This document shows, piece by piece, positions 1 through 8,200 of a stretch of 26,740 bases of DNA (its first letter is position 1; every line of letters starts with the position of its first letter). The DNA lies in assembly GCA_049317725.1 (NCBI GenBank), contig JBMOHS010000035.1, positions 1 to 26,740 of the forward strand. Direction: 5' to 3'. The translations under genes were made by a program, and so were the position numbers. Under the pieces are notes generated by a model. That model was not told where the DNA came from. It searched no databases and saw only the letters and a list, made by a program, of their open reading frames with translations. The DNA comes from CAIOZW01 sp049317725 (GTDB taxonomy: Bacteria > Acidobacteriota > Blastocatellia > RBC074).

Positions 1-16
1 TCTCTGTGCCTCTGTG
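1..16. repeat. Two copies of an 8-bp CTCTGTG-type repeat at the window edge
   Basis: The first 16 bases are two imperfect copies of YCTCTGTG (TCTCTGTG then CCTCTGTG). The array may continue outside the window. Short simple repeats of this kind occur between genes in several environmental bacterial genomes; with only two copies visible, the call is tentative. Confidence 0.3.
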
Positions 17-98
17 GTGCAATCATCTCTTCCGTTCTGACGTTGATTGCTGGTTGGCCCGGCCCACTTCCCGACCTTCTTCTCCGTGAGTAATTACG

Positions 99-158
99 AA
101 AAAAGAGAGGAGCGGAGTGGACCACCGGCGCTCAACTGCACCTGGGCCATTCCGCTCC
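99..158 (-). terminator. Candidate intrinsic terminator downstream of rplI
   Basis: Read on the minus strand, GGAGCGGA (158-151) pairs with TCCGCTCC (116-109) to give a perfect 8-bp GC-rich stem. Its loop of about 34 nt could itself fold. After four bases comes a run of six T (104-99). It lies about 100 nt after the rplI stop, so it would end the rpsF-rpsR-rplI transcript. The long loop is atypical. I see nothing else in the 258 bp before rplI. Confidence 0.42.
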
Positions 159-258
159 CGTTGATTGACGTGAGGCAGGATCCACTCTACCTCTCGTTAC
201 ATCTCATCGCTCCTCACCAGGCGGGCGAGACGTTTTGAGTCGCCACGACCGGGGGACG

Positions 259-738
259 TCACGCTTCCTCGCCTGGTGCCTCCAGCTTCTCTTCGATGAC
301 AACGACACGGACCGTCGCTGTGATCTCGCGGTGCAGCTTGACCGGCACCTCGACCTCGCCGACCTCCTTGATCGGATCCTTGAGCTGGATCCGACGCTTG
401 TCCAGATCGAAGCCCTTCGCCTTGATCGCATCGGCAATATCCATCGACGTGACTGAGCCGTAGAGCAAGCCGTGCTCGCCCACCTTGCGGGGGAAGGTGA
501 GGGTCAACTCCTGCAGCATGGCAGCCTGCCCTTCCGCCGCGGTGCGTTCTGTCGCCTCCTTCTTCAAGAGAGCCCGACGTTGCATCTCGATCTGCTTGAC
601 ATTGCCCGGAGTGGCCTGCACTGCCAGCCCACGGGGGAGCAGGAAGTTGCGTCCATACCCAGGACGTACCCGCACCATCTCGCCCCGAAGGCCCAGATTG
701 TCGACATCTACCTTGAGCAAAAGCTCCATCATTGGCAT
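259..738 (-). CDS. rplI: 50S ribosomal protein L9
   Basis: L9 of the large ribosomal subunit, 159 aa. It binds 23S rRNA as an elongated two-domain protein. The N-terminal domain begins with MELLLKVDVDNLGLRGE and continues with the family signature VRPGYGRNFLLPRGLA at about residues 25-40. A charged connecting helix follows (about 45-80, KQIEMQRRALLKKEA), then the C-terminal domain with LYGSVTSMDIADAIK. The length is close to the usual 150. The ATG at 738 has AGAGGAG six bases upstream; ATG codons at 732 and 729 are possible alternatives. It is the last gene of the rpsF-rpsR-rplI set, 33 nt after rpsR. Confidence 0.97.
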   Translation of the reverse strand: MPMMELLLKVDVDNLGLRGEMVRVRPGYGRNFLLPRGLAVQATPGNVKQIEMQRRALLKKEATERTAAEGQAAMLQELTLTFPRKVGEHGLLYGSVTSMDIADAIKAKGFDLDKRRIQLKDPIKEVGEVEVPVKLHREITATVRVVVIEEKLEAPGEEA

Positions 739-771
739 CTTACACTCCTCTTCTGGTTCAGGAAGACACGG

Positions 772-1050
772 TTAGTACTTCGAGTAAGGCAGAAGCGCCA
801 AGTTTCGCGCCCGCTTGATCGCCTCGGTCAGCTTGCGCTGTTGCCAGGCACTGATGCCAGTCAAGCGGCGCGGGAGGATCTTGCCATTCTCCGCAATATA
901 CGACTGCAGCAAGCGGACATCCTTGTAGTCAATGTAGTCGACCTTCTCGGCAGAGAGCCGCGAGACACGACGGCGGCGTGGCCCACCCCCACGCGAAGGT
1001 CGCCCGAATCTGCCGCCTCGATCTCCCCCATCATCAAAATTTCTGGCCAT
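772..1050 (-). CDS. rpsR: 30S ribosomal protein S18
   Basis: S18 of the small subunit, 92 aa. It sits on the platform next to S6. The core shows the family pattern: VDYIDYKDVRLLQSYIAENGKILPRRLTG, then QRKLTEAIKRARNLALLPY at the C-terminus. The first 30 or so residues form a Gly/Arg-rich, probably disordered extension (DDGGDRGGRFGRPSRGGGPRR), longer than the E. coli form. The ATG at 1050 is preceded by GGGAGGAG at seven bases. It lies 22 nt after rpsF, as expected for genes whose products form a heterodimer in the ribosome. Confidence 0.97.
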   Translation of the reverse strand: MARNFDDGGDRGGRFGRPSRGGGPRRRRVSRLSAEKVDYIDYKDVRLLQSYIAENGKILPRRLTGISAWQQRKLTEAIKRARNLALLPYSKY

Positions 1051-1072
1051 GGTCTATCTCCTCCCTTCCTGG

Positions 1073-1474
1073 TTAGTCGAGGTCATCCGACATGTCATCG
1101 CCGGCTTCATCGTCGTCCTGGTTGCGCGAGGCACCGCTGCCCACGACCGTTTTGCGCTTCGCCTTCATCTTTTCTGCACGCTTGAGATCCTCATCGGTGC
1201 GGATCGTCAAGTAGCGGATGACAAAGTCCGTGACGCGTAAGCGGCGCTCCACCTCGGCAATCTCCAGTCCAGACCCTTCCAGATAGAGAATCGTGTAGAT
1301 GCCTTCCTCGTATTTGTCGATGGGGTAGGCGAGTTTGCGACGGCCCCAGGGATCGACCTTGGTCACCTGTCCGCCGCGCTCCTTGACGATCGTTTCGAGT
1401 TGGGTCCTCAGTTTATTGAGGTCATCTTCGACGACGTTCGGAGCCGTAATGAAGGCTACTTCGTAGGTCCTCAA
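1073..1474 (-). CDS. rpsF: 30S ribosomal protein S6 (TTG start)
   Basis: S6 of the small subunit, 133 aa, with a ferredoxin-like fold that pairs with S18. It opens with RTYEVAFITAPNV and contains DPWGRRKLAYPIDKYEEGIY (about residues 42-61) and the RRLRVTDFVIRYLTIR strand. After about residue 110 comes a charged tail ending DDDEAGDDMSDDLD; acidic S6 tails are common. No ATG fits. The start is TTG at 1474, with AAGGAGG seven bases upstream. The rare start may lower initiation. No ssb gene lies between rpsF and rpsR, unlike many Firmicutes and Proteobacteria. Confidence 0.96.
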   Translation of the reverse strand: MRTYEVAFITAPNVVEDDLNKLRTQLETIVKERGGQVTKVDPWGRRKLAYPIDKYEEGIYTILYLEGSGLEIAEVERRLRVTDFVIRYLTIRTDEDLKRAEKMKAKRKTVVGSGASRNQDDDEAGDDMSDDLD

Positions 1475-1587
1475 CGTGAATCCTCCTTATGGATAATCGA
1501 GCCAAACCCCGCGGGGTCCAGCAAGGAGAGACCAGGAACGCCACCAAGACGCTCCGGTCCAGAGTGATAGGGATCATTTCGCGAAGG

Positions 1588-2148
1588 TCAGTTGAAGGAC
1601 CTCATCGCCTCTTCGATCCCACGTGTCAAAAGAACGATCGCGGCATCGGCCGCCCTGGAAATTGTCGCCGGCAGCGCCGCCTGCTCTGACTTGGTGAATG
1701 TCCCGAGAACGTAATCGCGCGTCTCAGCCAGGGGGTGCGCAGGAGCAATGCCCAAGCGGAGGCGGGGAAAAGATTGCGTTCCCAGCTTTTCGATGATCGA
1801 CTTCAAGCCATTGTGGCCACCGGCAGTGCCCTCCCGGCGGATCCGTAACCGCCCGAATGGAAGGGCTAGATCGTCACTGATGACCAGGACCTGCGCTGGA
1901 GAGACGATCGGATGCTTGGCGATCAACGCGACAACCGCCACCCCACTCACATTCATGAACGTCTGGGGTTTGGCGAGGAGCAAAGGGATCCCTTCCAGAT
2001 TCCCTTGGCAGGTCAACGATTGGCACTCCGAGATCCGGACCGGTTTGCCCAGTCGCCGCGCGAGTTCATCAACCACCAGGAATCCATAGTTATGGCGCGT
2101 CAGCTCGTATTTCGGACCTGGATTTCCAAGGCCAACGATCAACCACAC
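1588..2148 (-). CDS. pth: Peptidyl-tRNA hydrolase
   Basis: Cleaves the ester bond of peptidyl-tRNAs released from stalled ribosomes, recycling tRNA in the cytoplasm; 186 aa. Diagnostic segments are WLIVGLGNPGPKYELTRHNYGF, which holds the conserved Asn and catalytic His (RHN), then PQTFMNVSG and the catalytic-Asp region DDLALPFGRLRIRREG, followed by GGHNGLKSI. The GTG at 2148 gives the usual V/M-W-L-I-V-G-L-G start. The frame stays open upstream to a GTG at 2244, which would add 32 residues of low-complexity sequence; I consider that untranslated or spurious. It lies 129 nt downstream of rplY. Confidence 0.95.
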   Translation of the reverse strand: MWLIVGLGNPGPKYELTRHNYGFLVVDELARRLGKPVRISECQSLTCQGNLEGIPLLLAKPQTFMNVSGVAVVALIAKHPIVSPAQVLVISDDLALPFGRLRIRREGTAGGHNGLKSIIEKLGTQSFPRLRLGIAPAHPLAETRDYVLGTFTKSEQAALPATISRAADAAIVLLTRGIEEAMRSFN

Positions 2149-2277
2149 AACACAGGTCCCTGTCTCTTCTGCCTGATTGGCCGCTGAACTTCCCGAAGGG
2201 GGATTGTCGGCAATGACAGACTCTGCCTCCCCAGTGATCGCCACTCAAAGGGGCAATCATCTGGAGTCCCTCAACGG

Positions 2278-2574
2278 CTAGATGCGAATGAAATCGGCGT
2301 GAATGACGATGTCCCGCACCGGATCAAGTTGCAATTGGGCAATTTTGACCGGCACTGGGCTTCCATCGAGATCAAGTGTGATGACCTGGGCACGACCGTG
2401 ATGACGAATCAGGGCCGCCAATTCGCGCTTGGCCACCGTACTCACGGCGGGCGATTGGCCACCGCCATAGACCGTGACGGGCAATAACCCAGCCGCCCGG
2501 AGACGACGTGCCGCGTTCTTCCCTCTCTCCTCCCGCGAAGTGGCCTTCAGGGTAATTGTTTCAGCTTGACTCAT
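2278..2574 (-). CDS. rplY: 50S ribosomal protein L25 (short form)
   Basis: 5S rRNA-binding protein L25, 98 aa. Recognisable parts are the N-terminal LKATSREERGKNAARRLRAAGLLPVTVYGGG, characteristic of the L25/TL5/Ctc family, and the end of the 5S-binding domain, LDPVRDIVIHADFIRI. The protein stops just after this strand, so it lacks the second (Ctc/TL5 C-terminal) domain that many bacteria carry. It is the E. coli-like short form. The ATG at 2574 has GAGAGGAG ten bases upstream; a longer reading from 2625 has weaker support. It sits between prs and pth, a very common arrangement. Confidence 0.92.
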   Translation of the reverse strand: MSQAETITLKATSREERGKNAARRLRAAGLLPVTVYGGGQSPAVSTVAKRELAALIRHHGRAQVITLDLDGSPVPVKIAQLQLDPVRDIVIHADFIRI

Positions 2575-2787
2575 CTCGAACGTTCTCCTCTCCACTGCTC
2601 CTGCAATACTTCCAGACTGTTCCATCCAAAATGGAATCCATGCAAAACGGAATCCAACTGTCCCGTACCTCGAAGCACCACTCCGTGTTCGGTGAACATC
2701 GAAGGGAGTTTACCATCCGGGCATTGGATCCTTTGGGCAATCTTGCCCGTTCGTCAATTCAAACCCGCCCCTTGGCCGAGCGTTTTC
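2575..2787 (-). promoter_or_regulatory. prs-rplY leader with direct and inverted repeats
   Basis: The 213-nt gap between prs and rplY holds two near-identical 13-mers, AAAAYGGAATCCA at 2628-2640 and 2644-2656 (one mismatch, 16-bp period). The first overlaps an inverted repeat, TTCCAT-N5-ATGGAA, at 2620-2636. These would lie in the rplY mRNA leader, about 45-80 nt before its start codon. A role in translational or transcriptional control of L25 is inference. I see no convincing -35/-10 pair. Confidence 0.35.
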
Positions 2788-3735
<948 letters not shown>

Positions 3736-3860
3736 GTTGGTTCAATCCGCAAGCACTGGAACAGAAGAGACCTTCCCCGAACTCGCTCCCCTCGAAGAGA
3801 CAGCTCGCGGGGAGGGGCACAAATAAGAGTATCTTTCTCACTCACAGCACAGAAGGGTGG

Positions 3861-3932
<72 letters not shown>

Positions 3933-4307
3933 ACACGGATTCCAGACGATTGGACACTCTTCTCGGTTATGAAGAGTTTTAGTCCCTGAACTTTCGACAT
4001 TTGAGCAGATCCGAGAGGCGCGCTTTTGCGAACAAGATCGAGAATCTGCCTCAAAATTCCAAAAAGTGAAGAGACTTGCCAGAAGCCGGGATCATTCAGA
4101 ATCTTTGATCAACAAGTTGCACTCTCGCGATTGCGAGCCCATTTGCCCAGAGCCTCAAGTCAGAGAGACTGCAGAGAAAGGAACCTTCTCAACTTTAACG
4201 ACTCAACTCTACTGCTCAATGCTCTCGGCACAGACTACCACCAGACTTGTGAGGTATGGCTTGGGAGGTCGTGCACGGAGAGAATGGCTCAACCGCCAAC
4301 CAGGGAT
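3933..4307. other. 375-bp gap between ispE and tRNA-Gln
   Basis: No coding sequence is supported here. I see a perfect 7-bp inverted repeat ACTCTTC-N8-GAAGAGT at 3956-3977, close to the tRNA 5' end, and a small CTCGC-N4-GCGAG hairpin at 4124-4137. The gap probably holds the tRNA-Gln/prs promoter and the 3' UTR of ispE, but I could not identify a convincing -35/-10 pair. Confidence 0.4.
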
Positions 4308-5246
4308 TCAGACCGCGCTTGGTAGCTGGGCACGGTACTGTTCCCGTGAGAGCGTCGAGACCGCAGATTGCCACCAACCCGATTGTTGACAGAAGCGGAT
4401 CGCCTCTTCACGAGCTGGGTTATTGTCAAAGATCGCAACCAGTGATGATCCGCTTCCGGAGAGAAGCGCCCCGGATGCCCCACAGGTGAGAAGCGACTCT
4501 TTCACCTCTCGGAGGCGGGGAAACCGAGGGAAGACCGCTCTTTCTAAATCGTTGTAGAGCCAGCGGGCAACCCTTTTTTTCGAACCTGGGCTCTCATCCC
4601 TGAGGGTACCCTCTAAACCATAAGCCACTTCAAACGAAAGAGGCATCATACTGATCGGTCCAGGCATTGTCAACTCAGACGGCAGGGAGCCGTAGACCTC
4701 TCGCGTCGGCACGGGGAGGCCGACATTGACAAGGAGGAGCAGCGGAGCGGAGAGTTCGGGCATCGGATAGACTTCATCGCCACGGCCCACTCCCAGGGCG
4801 GTTCCACCAAGCAGGAAGAACGGGACATCCGCACCGAGCTGGCTGGCCAGCCGAAAGAGTTCGCGGGGAGGCAGAGAGATCTCCCAGAGGGATTGGAGCG
4901 CCAGCAGCGTCACCGCGGCGTTGCTGCTTCCGCCTCCGAGCCCACCTGCCATCGGGATCCGCTTCTCGATCTCGATCTGGAGGCCCTCCTGGACACCCAC
5001 CGCCTCCCGGAACAGGGAGACAGCCCGGGAAACAAGATTCTCCTCTCCGAGAGGAACGTCAGGATGGTCGCAGGTGAGAACCGTCCCCGCCCCACCTCGT
5101 CGAAAGTGGAGTGTATCCGCGAGGTCGACCGTCTGGAGGAGCGTCCGCAGTTCATGGTATCCATCCGGACGCTTCCCGAGGATTTCGAGCGTCCAGTTGA
5201 TCTTGGCGAAGGAAGGCAGGGTGAGGGTCATCTCGGTTGAGGCCAT
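4308..5246 (-). CDS. ispE: 4-diphosphocytidyl-2-C-methyl-D-erythritol kinase
   Basis: Phosphorylates CDP-methylerythritol with ATP, the fourth step of the MEP isoprenoid pathway. A 312-aa GHMP-family kinase. The substrate Lys/Asn segment is SFAKINWTLEILGKRPDGYHELRTLLQTVDL (about residues 11-41). The GHMP phosphate loop is MAGGLGGGSSNAAVTL (about 98-113), followed by LGADVPFFLLGGTALG, with the catalytic Asp. The C-terminal glycine motif is SGALLSGSGSSLVA. The ATG at 5246 has only a weak AGGA close by; the ATG at 5231 is an alternative. It begins 23 nt after the SBBP-protein stop, so the two may be co-transcribed. Confidence 0.96.
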   Translation of the reverse strand: MASTEMTLTLPSFAKINWTLEILGKRPDGYHELRTLLQTVDLADTLHFRRGGAGTVLTCDHPDVPLGEENLVSRAVSLFREAVGVQEGLQIEIEKRIPMAGGLGGGSSNAAVTLLALQSLWEISLPPRELFRLASQLGADVPFFLLGGTALGVGRGDEVYPMPELSAPLLLLVNVGLPVPTREVYGSLPSELTMPGPISMMPLSFEVAYGLEGTLRDESPGSKKRVARWLYNDLERAVFPRFPRLREVKESLLTCGASGALLSGSGSSLVAIFDNNPAREEAIRFCQQSGWWQSAVSTLSREQYRAQLPSAV

Positions 5247-5269
5247 ATTCCTGGTGGACGGTGGCGGGC

Positions 5270-8200
5270 CTATTCAGGACAGCGCCACGTATTGTTGCTG
5301 AGCGTCCGATCGACGATCGGAAAGGGGGCGGTAACGGCTGTGCGACGAACCCGGGCCTCTCCAAAGAAGGTGGATGCCCCAAAATGGGCCTGCTCGACCA
5401 GTGCCGTCACCAGTTGGGCGGCGAGGTTGACCGTATGCCCCCGGCGAATGATCGAACCTCGACCCGTTGCGGAGAAACCGAAGGGACCACATTGGGTAAC
5501 AAAGTAGTCCCCCGTCAGTGAATTGAAGAGGAGAAAGTCCCCAGTTCGATCGTCCTGCATTCCCAAATCGAACTGCTGGAGCACGGTCGAAGTGTGTGGA
5601 GTCGGAGGGGGATCCTCCACATTTCCCACCCGGTCCTGAGCCACACTGTAGAAGGCGTACTGGGCCCCCAACTGCCCAGTAAAAGTGGCAGACGTGCTGG
5701 TCGTCTCGCTCAACCAAGGTTGGAAAGGCCCCCGGTTGGTCGAGACAAAGATGGTGTAGTGGGCGATGCCGGAATCCTGATCGACACCCGACCAGCGAAG
5801 ATTGAAGCGGGTCTCCTGTTGCACGACAGGGACGGCCTCGATGCGGCTGACCGGTTTGGCGGTATCGATCTGGTTGCTCCACGGCTTGGTCTGAATCGGT
5901 GGTCGGTCGTCGTGATAAATGACCGCTTGGCTTCGCACCGTCGAGCCTGACGCCAGATCCGCTCGCGGCTGCACGACAAAGAGGACGCTTCCAGTGCCCT
6001 GTGGTGAGGTCTGATTGGGAGGCAGGAGGCCTGTCTGGGGATCTGTCACCGGCTGGCGGGTCACTGGGTCGATCGAAAAGAATCGCCACGTCGCCAGCCC
6101 TGTCCGGGTGTCGAAATCGGCGACTATCCGGATCATCAGTGCTTGGGCAGGACGCAGATCGACCTCCCTGGTGTAGCGGTGGAGGCCGACAGGCGGAACT
6201 TCGAGGTGGGTCCCAATGGAGATCGCGCCGAACTGAAAGGTCTTCGGGTCGATCGCCGCGAGGTCGAGTTGGTTGGCGATGACAACTTCCCGGACTGGAA
6301 GACCCGATACCGGGAGATTCTCGAAGTAGACGGCATAGTGGAGAGGTCTCCCTCCAGAAAGATACTGGCTGGGGCCACCTCCGACGGTTCCGCGAAGATC
6401 GTTCTGGTCGAAGGACCGCACAGAGGTCAAAAGACGAAAGACCGGAGAGGTCTTCCGCTCGAAGCAGATGCGCATCTCGTCTCGCACACCGAGCACGCGG
6501 CTCGCGGCGTTGCTGACCTGCGACAAGGTTGGAATCGCTCCCATGCAGCGCATGGCCGACAAGGCCACGGCTTGTGTGACCTGGGAGAGTGAAAATACCC
6601 TTCCGGGCCTGTCGGGGGTTCGGTGCGTCTCCCGGACGGCGGTAGCGAGGACGGACCGCCAGACCTCCCGCGCTCGGCTGTCACATCGCTCGTGGGCGGG
6701 AGTGCCAGCTTGTTGGGCAGTCAATTTCGCCACCGTCAGATAACACTCGACGATTGTCGCGGTCGGATCCTCCGGGGATCCCAAGGAAGCGATGGAAGGC
6801 AGATAGGACCAAGCTTCCAGTGTCAGGATCGAACCGGCTTGCACTGGGCCGGTCACTTCCACGGTGACAAAGCCAGTCCTTTCCGGGGGAATGACCGCCG
6901 GAAGAAACGCAGTGGTCGATCCCCCATCAGATGTACTCATCGAGGGGACCACTTCCGGCCAGTTGAGAGCCGGCTCCCCGGGGACATCCCCTGGCAACGC
7001 GAGAGCCGTCACCACCCGCAGGCCCGTTGCTCCCCGGACCTTGACCCAAATGGGAACCCCATACAGATCATTGTTGCCTGTATGGCGGTAACCGATGGTG
7101 TAGAGCTGGCGCTGGCTGGTGCGGATCGCGTGCGGTCCCCAGGGTTGATCGACAAGGATGCTCCCTTCCCTGCCAGGTTCAATGCGGAACCCGTCGCGGA
7201 GCAGAGAGGTTGCCCCATCCGGATGGACAACCATGACGTTCCAGGCACCTCTTGGTCGACCCCGCAGGTCAAAGACCGCACCGAGAGTGCGGCCATCCGC
7301 TCCGGCAAAGACGTGGCGCGCGATGAGCGGAGCCTCCCCCTGCCGGGTCAGCCGCACGGATGCCCCATCGCGAAGCTGCCGGCCATGCAGCAGAACTGTG
7401 ACCGTTCCGCCATCCCCACCGACCGTCGGGTGAATCGAGTCGACGGCCACGCCGCCTCCCCCCGGCTGCAGCTTGACGACAAATCCATCCTGAGTCCCCT
7501 GGAGGGACTGCTGCAGAGCGGGCCGGGCAACAGGAAAGTTGGCCGAAGTGGTCGCTCCTGCCAAGTAGACGTTGCCGAGGCGGTCGACAGCCAGCCCAAA
7601 CGCCTGGTCCGCGCCACTGCCTCCGAGCAAGGTAGACGAGAGAACCCGGGAACCTGTCACGTCGACCTGGGTGAGAAAGGCCGCCGGTTGCGGGGTCGTC
7701 GGCAGGGGAGCGGGCACCAATTGATCCCCGGTCACGGGGAAGTCTGGCGAGCTGGTCCAGCCAGTAACATAGGCATTCCCTTCCGGATCGAGTGCCAGCG
7801 CCCGACCACTCTCCCGTTGATTGCCCCCGAGAAGGGTCGAATAGAGCAGCCGAGACCCATCTGCCTGGAACTTGACCAGCATGACGTCCGATTCTCCACT
7901 GAGTTCTCGGCGGTAGGCTCCCGGCGTCGTCGGAAAATCGAACGAAGTGGTCGTTCCCGTCAGATGGACTTGGCCCAAGGGGTCAACCGCAATGGTACGG
8001 CCAGAGAAAGGCTCCTCGGCAGAAATGGTCTCCTGCCCGCTTCCTCCCAAAAGGGTCGAATAGAGGAGATCTCCTCCGCCGGGGCGAATCCCAGTGACAA
8101 AGAGGTCAGAGCGCCCGCGCAGGACCGCTTGAATCGCTCCTGCCGTCACGGGAAATCCGGCCGTCCTGACCAGATTCGAGGTCAGCACAGGATCTGCCGT

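Noticed and set aside
3956..3977. ACTCTTC-N8-GAAGAGT hairpin followed by TTTT on the plus strand, as a terminator
   Set aside because: The T-run follows only on the plus strand, where no gene ends nearby. On the minus strand it lies upstream of the tRNA and lacks a T-run.
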